From Methylomicrobium sp051061015 (GTDB taxonomy: Bacteria > Pseudomonadota > Gammaproteobacteria > Methylococcales > Methylomonadaceae): 64,000 nucleotides of DNA. Position numbers and translations under genes: made by a program. Under the pieces are notes generated by a model. That model was not told the origin of the DNA. It made no database searches and saw only the letters and a program-made list of their open reading frames with translations. Position 1 is the first letter of the stretch. Each line of letters opens with the position of its first letter. Positions 7,269 to 17,229 of this stretch are shown here, piece after piece. The stretch covers positions 75,684 to 139,683 of the forward strand of contig JBPFEG010000056.1 of the NCBI GenBank assembly GCA_051061015.1, given 5' to 3'.

Positions 7269-8468
7269 ATGGATACCGAGAAAAAGAAACTTACGAAAAA
7301 AATTGTAGATGAAGCAACCTATGTTGGAGATGCACACAGGGGCGAGCGACACGTTATTTGGGATACGGAATTATCCGGCTTTGGCCTTCGAGTTTACCCT
7401 ACCGGTAAGAAAGCTTTCATTTTGAGCTATCGCCATAATGGGCGAAAGCGACTCATTACGCTTGGACAATATGGCTCAATTACACCAGATCAAGCGCGCA
7501 TCGAGGCCAAAAAGCATCATGTTGAGATTATTCAAGGTAGAGATCCACTGGAAGAACGTCAAAAGGCACGGTCCGGCGACACCATCAAAGATCTGTGTGT
7601 AGCCTATATCGAACGACATGCCAGCAAAAAAAAATCCGCAAAAGATGATATTCGTAGAATTGAAAGACACATCGTACCAGCCTGGGGATCGTTAAAAGCC
7701 AATGCGATCAAAAGAGCCGATGTAGCCGCCCTGCATTCTAAGATCGGCAAAAATAACGGTCAATATGAAGCCAACCGAGTTCTTGCTCTCATCTCAAAAA
7801 TGTTCTCATTGGCTGAGTTATGGGGCATTGTAGATGAAGGACATTCAAATCCGGCTCGCGGTGTCGAAAAATTCAAGGAAGAGAAACGCGACCGCTACGT
7901 TACGCCGGAAGAAATGCCCAAACTGATCAAAGCCATACAGAACGAACGGAATGAATTTGCTCGTTATGGAATTTGGCTCTATTTGCTGACCGGATTACGT
8001 AAGGAAGAATTATTACAAGCGCAATGGGACGATATTGATTATGGCCGTAACGAAATCAAGATCAAAGAAACCAAAAAAGGCAATAAGCACTATGTGCCCT
8101 TGTCGGCGTTCGCTCGCGAACTTTTAGATAATATAACAAGAATTGAGGGAAATCCTTTCATCATAGTCGGTAAAAATCCAGGTGCGCATTTGGTTAACAT
8201 CGATAAGCCTTGGCAACGGGTTAGGAAAGCCGCAGGGATCGAAGACGTTCGGATCCATGACTTGAGGAGAACAGTCGGCAGTTGGCTAGCTCAGGCTGGC
8301 AATAGCCTACATTTGATCGGACGGGTTTTGAATCACTCGAATACTTCAACGACCGCAATTTATGCGCGATTTGGACAAGATAGCGTAAGGGAGGCTCTTG
8401 ATCGTCATGGGGAACAAATTTTAGCAACAGCTGGAGTGACACAAAACTCTGAAATTATTTCTATCTAA
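7269..8468 (+). CDS. int: tyrosine-type site-specific integrase of element A
   Basis: A 399-residue recombinase that inserts and excises element A at tRNA-Thr. The N-terminal region (SGFGLRVYPTGKKAFILSYR, LGQYGSITPDQAR) is the DUF4102-type arm-binding domain. A SAM-like core-binding domain follows. The catalytic domain has TGLRKEEL (Arg), HDLRRTVGSWLA (His-x-x-Arg), LNHSNTSTTAIYAR (His and the Tyr nucleophile). The ATG at 7269 is chosen because AGGGA lies 5 bases upstream; an ATG at 7257 is alternative. It appears complete. Confidence 0.92.
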   Translation: MDTEKKKLTKKIVDEATYVGDAHRGERHVIWDTELSGFGLRVYPTGKKAFILSYRHNGRKRLITLGQYGSITPDQARIEAKKHHVEIIQGRDPLEERQKARSGDTIKDLCVAYIERHASKKKSAKDDIRRIERHIVPAWGSLKANAIKRADVAALHSKIGKNNGQYEANRVLALISKMFSLAELWGIVDEGHSNPARGVEKFKEEKRDRYVTPEEMPKLIKAIQNERNEFARYGIWLYLLTGLRKEELLQAQWDDIDYGRNEIKIKETKKGNKHYVPLSAFARELLDNITRIEGNPFIIVGKNPGAHLVNIDKPWQRVRKAAGIEDVRIHDLRRTVGSWLAQAGNSLHLIGRVLNHSNTSTTAIYARFGQDSVREALDRHGEQILATAGVTQNSEIISI

Positions 8469-8539
8469 CCTGAGTTCGGGATATACCCTCCCTTATGTCT
8501 GAGACAACAGATTAACTTGAGGTGAAAGTGGGTTTATCA

Positions 8540-9140
8540 TGGCACGGGTAATAAGCGATGATACCAGCCATCAGATTAACCTGGAAAACCTGGAAGTTGG
8601 AAACGGAGCGGAGGCGGGTATGCTTGATTCGACAACAGATTTTTCCATGCGTCGAAGACAGCTTAGATCAGCGCCCGTCGGCGCAGGATGGCTTCTTCGT
8701 AGTCGGCGCGAGGCACGGGCTTCATGTTCTTCCTGAGCTGGATGATGAGTTAGATCCCTTGCCTGGCCAGAGTCTCGATCAATCCTTTACCAAAATGGCC
8801 TTTGTCGGCGAATATTTGGTTGAGGATTCCTTCGCATAACTCAGGGATGGGCTGCCGATCATCGATGTTGCCGGACGTCAGTTTGAAACAGATCAGTTCG
8901 CCTTTCGAGTGGATGTTCGCATGCAGCTTGAAGCCATAGAACCAGCCCATCGAAGCCTCACCGCACGGTGAGTCCTTTGAAGACCTTATAACGCGGAGAG
9001 CGTTTGTTATCGCAGATAACCAAGGCTGTGGCATCGGTAATGCCCCCGTCGTATTCACCCTTGAGCAAAGCGGCCAGAGGCAGTGAGCGACAGAGCTGGA
9101 GTTCCTGCAACGGTAGTAACTTACATATCGAAAGTAGATC
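8540..9140 (-). pseudogene. IS982-family transposase remnant
   Basis: On the minus strand the readable blocks are ATALVICDNKRSPRYKVFKG, then (after a frameshift near 8965) GWFYGFKLHANIHSKGEL, ICFKLTSGNIDDRQPIPEL and IFADKGHFGKGLIETLARQ, continuing weakly as RKNMKPVPRADYEEAILRR. These resemble the DDE core of IS982-type transposases. Several frameshifts and stops make it non-functional, and I see no intact terminal inverted repeats. Confidence 0.65.
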
Positions 9141-9452
9141 TGACACTGACGGTCTTAGTTCGGCCATTTCCGATCTCTCGTCTCCTCAACGAGCAGGTCA
9201 ATGTAACGACCACTTCATTGCGCGATACATGCCTAAGAGAGTCGAGTTTAGGTCGCCAGTTCCTCGACCAAAGCTGACTGTAACTGTGCAACCAACGAAG
9301 AGGCGACTCTGACTGTCTGGTCCCGAAGTCATCGACCTTGAACTCCTTCCCCGGAACTGCCGCCTGGTTACTCTCCGACGCCGCCGACAAGCGAACCTTG
9401 ATTCCAATTTTTACTGCCCGTCGGCGCGCAGGAATTGATCTGAGACCAAAAG
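9141..9452. other. gene-poor stretch after the IS remnant
   Basis: About 310 bases in which only short overlapping frames occur on both strands. I see no conserved protein, RNA gene or strong hairpin. It separates the IS remnant from the HNH gene. Confidence 0.4.
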
Positions 9453-10292
9453 CTAATCAAATCCTCCATCGCAGAACCATTCGCTCTGCACGAATGCTTC
9501 AAAGGTCACTGTCCGCCAACCGTTGAGCCGGGCTTGCCGGCAGCTATTTGCGCGGTCTTTCATCTCACGCCGAACAAGCTCGCTTCCGCCTAATTCGTGA
9601 ATCGATCGCAGCTGGTGGCGAATGTTCAAAAGCTCATCGGCCGCTTCAGCTGCATACAAGGTCCCAAGGTTTAGCACCCGGAAGTGCAACGCCACGCGGG
9701 ATGCCAAGACGTCATCCCAATGATCAGGGGCTTCTACATAAAACCGGAGTGCGGCCGGGCTTCCCTCAATAACTTCGGCATACAACCACCGATCTTCTTG
9801 AATATTGTCGTAATAAGGGTGGAGAGTTTCCTCACTCGCATTCGTGGGAACGCTCGCCAGCTTGGATTTATTGCAATCAGTGCATGCGGGCACTAGGTTC
9901 AACGGGACGACAGCAAGGGCTGGATAGTGCGTTTTTGGCAAGTGATGATCCAACGTCGACACTGTGCGTTGGCCACACAAGGGACACTTACCTTGGGGTG
10001 CGGAATTTATGAGTTCGTCGTACGCCCCTCGGCCCGGCGCGCCCTTTTTGGCCATCCTTTGTTTATAGACAGCTTCCATCTCCGCCTTCGTCACGATGCC
10101 GCCGACGACATCGTGTTTTACGATTCGATAAAGGCGATTCGTCGATGAGAGGTTATCGAACTCCTCAGACGCCGTAACAACGTGGTCGGTGACAGAGACC
10201 AACCGTTGTTTTAGGTTCTGATCGCGAATACGGCTGATGCAGGTCTCGAACACATCTCTAGCGACAAGGTTGGGCCGGTTCATCTTGATCAT
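9453..10292 (-). CDS. HNH endonuclease, PtuB-like effector of a Septu-type system
   Basis: A 279-residue protein with a zinc-type HNH module at about residues 103-141: CPLC, then LDHHLPK, NLVPACTDCN. This matches the effector half of Septu (PtuB), which cleaves nucleic acid when activated by its ATPase partner. Its start overlaps the stop of the ATPase gene as ATGA (10289-10292), so the two are coupled in translation. The flanking helical regions are longer than in a bare HNH domain. The role as anti-phage effector is inferred from the gene pair and motifs. Confidence 0.75.
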   Translation of the reverse strand: MIKMNRPNLVARDVFETCISRIRDQNLKQRLVSVTDHVVTASEEFDNLSSTNRLYRIVKHDVVGGIVTKAEMEAVYKQRMAKKGAPGRGAYDELINSAPQGKCPLCGQRTVSTLDHHLPKTHYPALAVVPLNLVPACTDCNKSKLASVPTNASEETLHPYYDNIQEDRWLYAEVIEGSPAALRFYVEAPDHWDDVLASRVALHFRVLNLGTLYAAEAADELLNIRHQLRSIHELGGSELVRREMKDRANSCRQARLNGWRTVTFEAFVQSEWFCDGGFD

Positions 10293-11842
10293 GCGCCTGT
10301 TCCACGGTTTTCGCGGTTTGCAATCAACGCACGAACAATCGCCCGCGCCTCCCCGCCCAGCTCGCTATTGAACTTCTCCAGCACAGCTTGGAAGTTGTCG
10401 TCTTCGTCAATAGCTTCGCGGAGCAGATGATGGAAACCAGCGTGGGTCACTTCAAGCCCGAATACTTCTCTCGTCAAGACGCCAACGTTCTCACCGAACG
10501 TCTCGATTTCCGGACGTTCGACCTGAACGCTTCTACCGCTTCGCCTTACTTTCCACGCACAACTGGATGGTACCTCCTGCAGAACAACGGGTGAATGCGT
10601 GGCAATGATCGCAACACCGTTGCGATTGATGAGTAAGTCAGACAAAGCTCGGACGAATGCCGACAACAATGGTGGATGAAGATGCGCTTCCGGCTCGTCA
10701 AGTAACACCAACGTCCGTTCTTCTACAGTCTCAACGAGCTTGGTTATCGTCAACAACACGATCTTATGTCCGGAACTCAGGTCCCCGAACAGCTTCTTGG
10801 CCATTGTCTTGAGCTCCTCGTCATCGTGCGCTTCATCGGCAAGCAACGCGACATCGGCGGCGCGGAAGATCGGATCTGCCTCGAGCATCTTCAATGCGCG
10901 ACGCCATCGCACAAGGCGTGCCCCTTGGCTGCAGATGAGCACGCTCGCCCCAAAATCTATGGACAGGCGGACAGGGGACTTCGGCGCAAGTGGCTTTCCT
11001 TCTTGCGTCGTCCCTGCTCGTTTCAACCCGATATATGCGCATGGCAAGCCTTCCGACTTGTTGCGCCGATTGGGAAGCGGCTCGAAGGGATCAAATGCGC
11101 TGAAAGTCACCGAAACCAGGTTTGCGAAGAGGTCGCCATCCTCATCTCCTACTGCCTCGAATGCCCCGACCTCGTCCCGGTTCGGCCTTTTATCGACAAG
11201 CGAACGGGACATGTTGTTGAGAAGATGGGTTTTGCCCACGCCATTGCGCCCGATCAGGACATGGATGTTTGTTGGTGGCATGGACTCGGGTTCAACGACG
11301 AAGGACAGCTTGACCGGATCTGACTTAGAGCGACTGGACTTGGGCGTGGTGTAGGTGAACTTGTACCTCGACAGGCGCACCCCGCCTTTCGCCAGTCGCG
11401 AGAACTGCCCTTGTACTGTCGCGCGTGTTACCGAGCGGAGCAGAGACACGCCGGTGACTTTCTCGTCGAGAGCGCGTATAAATCGATCCTGATCGAGCGC
11501 CAGGTCACGCAGATCACGCAGAATCCGGTCGCGCAGTTCTGGCCCCAACTCGTTGAGTTTATCGTAGTAGCTATCGTCTTGCCCCAGCGAAAAGAACTCC
11601 TCTCCGAGTTCGTCGAATTCCTCTGGAATGCTCGGCCGTCGCTGGCCAACTTTCATCCCTAGCTGACCGATCTTCACTTCACCAGCACGGAATTCTTCCC
11701 CATGCTGATCGAAGACGATGAGCACGTACATCGTGTTGTAGGTGAACCAGTCATCCCAATTGTCCGTCAACAAATAAGCCTTGGACCGCGCTCCGGCCGG
11801 CACGCGCCTACCGTGTGGCAATACCGTAAAGAATTTTGACAT
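10289..11842 (-). CDS. SMC/ABC-like AAA ATPase, PtuA-like
   Basis: A 517-residue ATPase paired with the HNH gene. Walker A is GRNGVGKT (198-205), an ABC-type signature LSSGHK lies at about 355-360, Walker B is LVLLDEPEAHLH (378-389) and an H-loop THSP at about 415-418. This is the OLD/RecF/PtuA architecture in which the ATPase senses phage and controls the nuclease. The first ~185 residues (TDNWDDWFTYNTMYVLIVF...) form an additional N-terminal domain I do not recognise. GAGGAGG precedes the ATG. It is likely the first gene of a two-gene defence operon. Confidence 0.78.
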   Translation of the reverse strand: MSKFFTVLPHGRRVPAGARSKAYLLTDNWDDWFTYNTMYVLIVFDQHGEEFRAGEVKIGQLGMKVGQRRPSIPEEFDELGEEFFSLGQDDSYYDKLNELGPELRDRILRDLRDLALDQDRFIRALDEKVTGVSLLRSVTRATVQGQFSRLAKGGVRLSRYKFTYTTPKSSRSKSDPVKLSFVVEPESMPPTNIHVLIGRNGVGKTHLLNNMSRSLVDKRPNRDEVGAFEAVGDEDGDLFANLVSVTFSAFDPFEPLPNRRNKSEGLPCAYIGLKRAGTTQEGKPLAPKSPVRLSIDFGASVLICSQGARLVRWRRALKMLEADPIFRAADVALLADEAHDDEELKTMAKKLFGDLSSGHKIVLLTITKLVETVEERTLVLLDEPEAHLHPPLLSAFVRALSDLLINRNGVAIIATHSPVVLQEVPSSCAWKVRRSGRSVQVERPEIETFGENVGVLTREVFGLEVTHAGFHHLLREAIDEDDNFQAVLEKFNSELGGEARAIVRALIANRENRGTGA

Positions 11843-12562
11843 CTGCGTACCTCCTCATTGCACTGTCAGGTGCAAAAGAACAAACTTTGAATTTATGTAA
11901 CCAATAGCATAATCGGAACATAGAATAGCCGGGAATAGCCAACTCATGGCCCGATCGCGAGGTCTGTAGTCACAGACGAGCTGGCAGCAAACGGGCTTAA
12001 CCAATGACGGCTCGAGAGGGTAAGCGCTCCGGCATTCCATCTTCGGATCGGCGTTTCGCATGAACACTTTTACTGCACTTCGATGGGCAGATGTCCACAG
12101 GCGAGCATCGGAACATCCGGTATCGACTAAGGGCAAGGGTCCACGCACCGTCTGATATGTAAAGCGGAAAGTTACGAGGAACCGGTCATGGCCGGGAGTG
12201 TCAGTTCGAGTATCTCGGAAGCGGACAGTCCAAAACAGCGTTGTTCGGGACCGCGGTCTCCGTCCGCTCAGGTCGAGAAGTGTTCAGTTTAATCGCGGCT
12301 ACGCAGGCTGCAATTTTGCATTAACCAATATGCTAACTCGCAGCCATAATTTATTCGGGTAGTCCAGGTGCAATCTGCCATCGTGTCAAGCACGTCAAAT
12401 ACCTTTGGCAAATCTTCGATTTACGCTGCTCAGGTTTCTCAAGCAGTTTAGGTTACTCTCAGAAAACGCTATCTATCGGAGCACCATCCGTCCACCATCC
12501 TCGAAGTTAGCAGCCAAAAAGCTGGAAACAATGAACTGATTTTTTTGGCCTAGTCCAGATAT
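11843..12562. other. 720-base gap between two defence operons
   Basis: It contains the promoter region of the ATPase gene and otherwise only short frames without recognisable motifs, including a 97-codon minus frame at 11855-12148 with no family resemblance. Base composition is mixed. It looks like debris from older insertions. Confidence 0.4.
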
Positions 12563-13492
12563 TTAGAGTGTATGCTCCTCTTCCAATGACTTCTTTTCAC
12601 GCAACCTCTCCAACAGAGTAGGTTTGTCACATCGCTCCACTATGTATAACTGCTTTGCCTGCTCCAACAGATCACCAACCAGTGGACCGGGGGCGATATC
12701 GAAGTATTCAATAATGTCTTTACCAGTTACCGGAGGTATGCTTTTGTTTTCTGAAAGCGCAGCGTCTTCTATTAATTTCCTGGCCTCAGTTTTGAAGTCA
12801 AATTCTGCGTCATAAATTTCTAAAACCCTTGCCCAATCTGAGTAATATTTTTTGCGTAGACGTATTGCATCCATTTCGGTACGCCCTATGTCTTGAAGTA
12901 CCTCAGGAATGATTTCATCAAAAAGATGAGGAGGATAATATCGTCTAATCCTTTGCGCCCATTGTCCACAAATCATATCTCTGTTTTCGTCTCCTTCGAT
13001 CTTCCTTACGCAATCTGTTAACACCTCAAGAAATGCCACTGCTTCACCGAGCAAATGAATTAATAAGGGCTGCCAATGCTCTTCCTCCGAAGGAAAAGAA
13101 GTTCCACATCCCTGCCTGAACCATATTTGACACGTTTGCACGACTTGTTTATCGTGAATGGCTTCTAAGTCGAGGTTATGTACCAGGAAGGTTCTGAGAT
13201 TTCTCACAATTTTATAATGCTCGGCATGATATCCGTTACATTCTAACTGATACACTTCCAAATATTTTAGAAGGAAGCTAACCCCGATTTTACCTGCTTC
13301 GTAGTAAAAGCCATAAAGCCAAGAAATAGACCTAATGAAACCAAGCTCGGCCGGCGAAAATTTCGGCTGGTTTAACGTCATGCTTTCGAAGACTCTTTCA
13401 ATTCCGGTGATCGGGTAAACAAGCCCGTTTAATTCATCGCGGAGTCCAAAGATGCGATACATATAATTTTCCGGTGTCATCATTATTGGCAC
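12563..13492 (-). CDS. candidate HEPN-type protein with tRNA-nucleotidyltransferase-like C-terminus
   Basis: A 309-residue, mostly helical protein, 6 bases downstream of the SIR2-like gene and on the same strand. Residues 96-108 read VRNLRTFLVHNLD, with Arg100 and His105 forming an R-x4-H motif in a helical context, as in HEPN ribonucleases. Residues 253-275 read PPVTGKDIIEYFDIAPGPLV..., close to the C-terminal helical motif of CCA-adding enzymes and poly(A) polymerases (TGkDl...pGPlvG), which helps hold tRNA. No nucleotidyltransferase active site is present. Inference: an RNA-targeting effector, perhaps against tRNA ends. The family assignment is tentative. Confidence 0.5.
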   Translation of the reverse strand: MPIMMTPENYMYRIFGLRDELNGLVYPITGIERVFESMTLNQPKFSPAELGFIRSISWLYGFYYEAGKIGVSFLLKYLEVYQLECNGYHAEHYKIVRNLRTFLVHNLDLEAIHDKQVVQTCQIWFRQGCGTSFPSEEEHWQPLLIHLLGEAVAFLEVLTDCVRKIEGDENRDMICGQWAQRIRRYYPPHLFDEIIPEVLQDIGRTEMDAIRLRKKYYSDWARVLEIYDAEFDFKTEARKLIEDAALSENKSIPPVTGKDIIEYFDIAPGPLVGDLLEQAKQLYIVERCDKPTLLERLREKKSLEEEHTL

Positions 13493-13498
13493 TCGCCA

Positions 13499-16400
13499 CT
13501 ATGATTTGCTATGGTAACTCGGGTCGGCAACCGGACCGATATAATTAAATGCGATACAGAAGTTGTTGAGCGCTTGGCCTTTCCTTAAATCCCCCAATCC
13601 AAAATCTCTAGGAAAGAAATTAATTTTTTCTCGAATGCCTTCGACAAAGACTTGTCCTTTAGCACCATCTTCCGCTACCCAGTCAACTGTACCGCTGAAT
13701 AGAGTTGCTGTTCCGTCAGGATTTGATGAGACGTAACTTTTTGCGATGCGACGACGGCCAGTAACTGAATCGGATATTCGTTGCAAATCCTTCCAAATCT
13801 CGTTCGCGTCGTGATAATAGCCTAAACTCCATGTGCCAATTGCTCGAAGATAACGGTTCATTGGGGTCTGGTAAATCTCATCTAACGACATGAGACGATC
13901 TAAAAGCGAAATTACATATGTCCAGTCTTTTGAGTTAAACGGTAGCAACTGACGTTCACCTCCAAAAATCGGTTTTTGCGTCTTCATCAACCACCAATAG
14001 CGCAGCAGTAAGAACAAACAACGCCCGTCCGACTCTATGTTGGTATAGTTATTCTGTAGGTACTCCACAGCAGCGGAAATGCATTTTAGAACCGTCGGAG
14101 TTATAAGAGCAGAACCAACTTCCTCTTTCGCGATCATTAAAGCATTGAGATAATAACCCGCTCGAGATCCTATCGCTTCAAGCTTGTCAAGTGCGTCCTG
14201 CTTAAGAGTTTCATCTTGCAATAGGTTTCCAAATTCAGCACGTCTCCGGTTGAAAATCTCCTTATCCCGCATACTCATGGACTCTTGATCGCACGATTCA
14301 AACATACTGAGGAGATCAACAATAACATCCAGGCGACTTGCATCATCAATTCGAGCTCCGATGAGTATCTCTTTAGTACTCCAAGAAATCACATCAATCG
14401 AAAATAAATCTTCAGGCTGAAAAGTGCGCGCCTGGTAAGCGTATCGCCTAGCCTCATTGAAATTATCCATAACATCTGAGGAATCACTTCCTTCTCGCAA
14501 TAACTCGCGGACCTTCGTGCCAAAGGTCGAGGCGAGTTCGACAAGCAGCATGGACCGAAGTCTCCGTGCTCTAGAGTCAGATGGAAGTGTCGTTAATGCA
14601 TTTTTTAATATATCGGTGGCGCGGTTTAGCAGACTTAGCCTTTTGTCGATAGCTGTTTCAACCACTTGAGTCGCCACAACAGCCTCGCGGAGTAAGGAGG
14701 CTTCCTGAAGCATAATCCTAGGGTTCTCCACACCGCGCTCCAGGCGCAATTTGGCGAGACAAGAAGCAATATCTTCATAGTAGGAGGAGTACAGCTTTTG
14801 CTCCGGCCCATTCGGCCCCAGATTCCGAAGCAGGTCAGTTGCAAACTGTATCTGCGAATTTTCAATACGGTCCTCTGACTCGTCGATCTCAATCAAGAGT
14901 TTCTTCGCAAACTCGATTTCCAGCCGCGGCCCCCCTAGTCGGAGTTGGCATATAAGCTTTGCTTCAAGCGGATGCCTTGCGCCTATAAATATGTTACCCT
15001 GGCTATCCGCATACCAACGGAAGATATCGACACTTTCAAAAATTTTATGGAAATTCGCGATTCGCGAATGTCCAAGTGTTCTAATTACCAGTTCAATGGG
15101 CACTTTCAAACCAAAGCGTCCGGGAACCATAATGAGTCCAACCAGTTCTTCAGTTGGACTAAATATTTCACGGCCTACCTCTTTTTTACCCTCTGGAAGA
15201 ACCTCGAATTTACTGAGGATCCCTGCCTTCTGAAACGCGGCTGCAAGCGTCCCTCCTACAAACTCAGGCTCTAATTGTCCAGCCTTCTGTTTTAACATCA
15301 ATTCGGCTGCGCTTGTTTCGCGTTGCAAGCCGTACTTTACTTGTCCACGGGTTTCGGGCAACAATCGATACAAAGCCACGAGAAAGGTCGTATCCTTCTT
15401 CTGGAGAATCTCCTCAAACCGATCACCCAAGGACGGCTCAAACTGACTCATAAGATCTTTGAACCGTTCTGCTTCGATATCGCTGAGATTCGAGGGGGCC
15501 AATATTAAAAATCGCTGATCCGCATCGTGCATCTCAAGCTTATAGGTACTGCCCACGACGATTACATTCCGCCCCCGTCCGAGAAGATTTTTTAGGAGAG
15601 CAGTGTATTGGTCAATATGGACCATACCGTCCCAGATTATCACAGTCGCTGCGAAACCAGTATCGTCAGCCCATTTACAAAACTGGTCGAGATCTGAAGC
15701 TATTGGCCCTTGGGGTCTCCGCTCGATAAAGAGGACTGCGTATTTTTTTTCACTCCTGATGCGATAAGCTAGCGCACCTAAAGCGACGCTTTTCCCTGTT
15801 CCCGTCTGCCCGTGCAAAATTATCGGATCATTGCCGGCCCCCTTAGTCCTTAGTCGTGACTGAACTAGGTGAAATAGATCACTTTCATAATCTCTCTCTA
15901 ATGAGAATCCCGCTGCATAAGCGCCCCAAACAGGCTTGGTGCCAGAGTCAGCTAAAAAATTACGGAAGGCGATGTAACGCCCCTCATCCGATTGAATTTT
16001 TGCACACTCTAACTTAGCGTCCTCAAGAATTATTGCAGATCGATTTGTCTGTATCCATAGCTGATTTGGCACCTCAATTTCCTTGTCACCAAGTGATAAA
16101 AAATGCCCCTCTTTTTGAAGCTCTTTTCTTACATCGAAACTCAAAACACCTGAGGAATACCCTTCGTTTAAAACAGAAGCCAAGCTTTGCGCGTGAAGAA
16201 CCACTTGTCCGCTATTTACCAATCTCTTGATCAAAGGATCGCTTTGAAGCAAATCAGTTGCACTAAAGAAATGGACTTGCCCCTTCTCCAATGCTAGAAG
16301 AACGGTTGCGAGTTCTCTCGATCCTAACCAGTCGTTCTTAGGTTGATAACCTTCGAGAAATAGCATGCCGAATGGTGTTACTTGTTCACTTAGGCGAGAT

Positions 16401-16927
16401 AGTAAAATCGTGGCATCAGACGAACGTCGGATAAGGTCGATTTCGTTTAAGGGGGCACGCTCGTCTTCTTCCTCACGCTCTATGCATCCAAAGAGATAAG
16501 TGATATGCAAATTAGTACGGCTTCTAGGATCTGGCGAAAAGAATTTTTTCGAGAAAATTGGCTGCACATCTCGCCAATCTGTCCGAAAAGCTCGCGTCAA
16601 TTGTGTGTCAATTGCAGACGAGTAAACTCCACTCCATGGCATTTTGGAGACGATTTCTAACCATTTGGGCTCCACTAAACGACGTGACGCTTCGCTTATC
16701 CATGCACGAGCACTATGCTCATCAGCGAATTCGGTTTGCTCTAGCAGAACCTTATACGATTCGACTGACGACTTTTCCGAACTATTTTGCGGTAAATATT
16801 TAGATGATATGCTTGTGAGTAAGGGATCAATTCCGTTGTCAAGCTTTAGGTAATCTTGCCCCAAGAAAAGAAATGACGGTCGATCTGAAGCTAGATGCGA
16901 GAATATAGGTTGTAATTCTTTGATCAC
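13499..16927 (-). CDS. giant SIR2-like / P-loop (STAND-type) protein, candidate defence sensor
   Basis: An 1142-residue protein. The first ~250 residues resemble SIR2-like domains: SFLFLGQDY (18-26), MPWSGVYSSAIDTQL (96-110, the iTTNyD-like block), an HITYLFGCIE segment near 141-150, and LFLEGYQPKNDWL (189-201). A P-loop NTPase follows with Walker A HGQTGTGKS (372-380) and a Walker-B-like VIIWDG. The long C-terminal half is helical, in the style of repeat sensors, ending in a small beta domain (GTVDWVAEDGAKGQVFVEG). This architecture matches SIR2-STAND defence proteins such as Avs5, where the SIR2 part depletes NAD on phage recognition. The functional reading is inferred. Confidence 0.6.
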   Translation of the reverse strand: MIKELQPIFSHLASDRPSFLFLGQDYLKLDNGIDPLLTSISSKYLPQNSSEKSSVESYKVLLEQTEFADEHSARAWISEASRRLVEPKWLEIVSKMPWSGVYSSAIDTQLTRAFRTDWRDVQPIFSKKFFSPDPRSRTNLHITYLFGCIEREEEDERAPLNEIDLIRRSSDATILLSRLSEQVTPFGMLFLEGYQPKNDWLGSRELATVLLALEKGQVHFFSATDLLQSDPLIKRLVNSGQVVLHAQSLASVLNEGYSSGVLSFDVRKELQKEGHFLSLGDKEIEVPNQLWIQTNRSAIILEDAKLECAKIQSDEGRYIAFRNFLADSGTKPVWGAYAAGFSLERDYESDLFHLVQSRLRTKGAGNDPIILHGQTGTGKSVALGALAYRIRSEKKYAVLFIERRPQGPIASDLDQFCKWADDTGFAATVIIWDGMVHIDQYTALLKNLLGRGRNVIVVGSTYKLEMHDADQRFLILAPSNLSDIEAERFKDLMSQFEPSLGDRFEEILQKKDTTFLVALYRLLPETRGQVKYGLQRETSAAELMLKQKAGQLEPEFVGGTLAAAFQKAGILSKFEVLPEGKKEVGREIFSPTEELVGLIMVPGRFGLKVPIELVIRTLGHSRIANFHKIFESVDIFRWYADSQGNIFIGARHPLEAKLICQLRLGGPRLEIEFAKKLLIEIDESEDRIENSQIQFATDLLRNLGPNGPEQKLYSSYYEDIASCLAKLRLERGVENPRIMLQEASLLREAVVATQVVETAIDKRLSLLNRATDILKNALTTLPSDSRARRLRSMLLVELASTFGTKVRELLREGSDSSDVMDNFNEARRYAYQARTFQPEDLFSIDVISWSTKEILIGARIDDASRLDVIVDLLSMFESCDQESMSMRDKEIFNRRRAEFGNLLQDETLKQDALDKLEAIGSRAGYYLNALMIAKEEVGSALITPTVLKCISAAVEYLQNNYTNIESDGRCLFLLLRYWWLMKTQKPIFGGERQLLPFNSKDWTYVISLLDRLMSLDEIYQTPMNRYLRAIGTWSLGYYHDANEIWKDLQRISDSVTGRRRIAKSYVSSNPDGTATLFSGTVDWVAEDGAKGQVFVEGIREKINFFPRDFGLGDLRKGQALNNFCIAFNYIGPVADPSYHSKS

Positions 16928-17229
16928 GAAAAATCTCTCTTATATCAATTCTTGAAGGTGTGCCGTACCGGCTATTCCCTACCTTAAACTCGGTAAGTCG
17001 AAATGTATTTGGGTACAATAAAATTATTTACCCTTCGCTGCTTCCAAGGTTTGTCATAGATTTCTTAATATATCAAAATTTGGAGTAAGGAGGGCTTCCG
17101 ATTTTAGCGTTTCATTTGCTCTCTGTTCACAGAAGGTAACTCGACTCAGAAAATCATAATCCAGCCTTCGATGTGGGCATTTTAATGCCTACCTCGAGAA
17201 TTGCTCCAGAATTTATGTTTCAATTCGAT
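16928..17229. other. promoter-side gap upstream of the SIR2-like gene
   Basis: About 300 AT-rich bases between the SIR2-like gene and the umuC remnant. The promoter of the defence operon should be here; I cannot place unambiguous -35 and -10 boxes. No gene is seen. Confidence 0.4.

Noticed and set aside
10740..11354. Two long plus-strand frames opposite the PtuA-like gene
   Set aside because: The minus-strand gene has Walker A, Walker B and a coupled partner; the plus frames have no motif.
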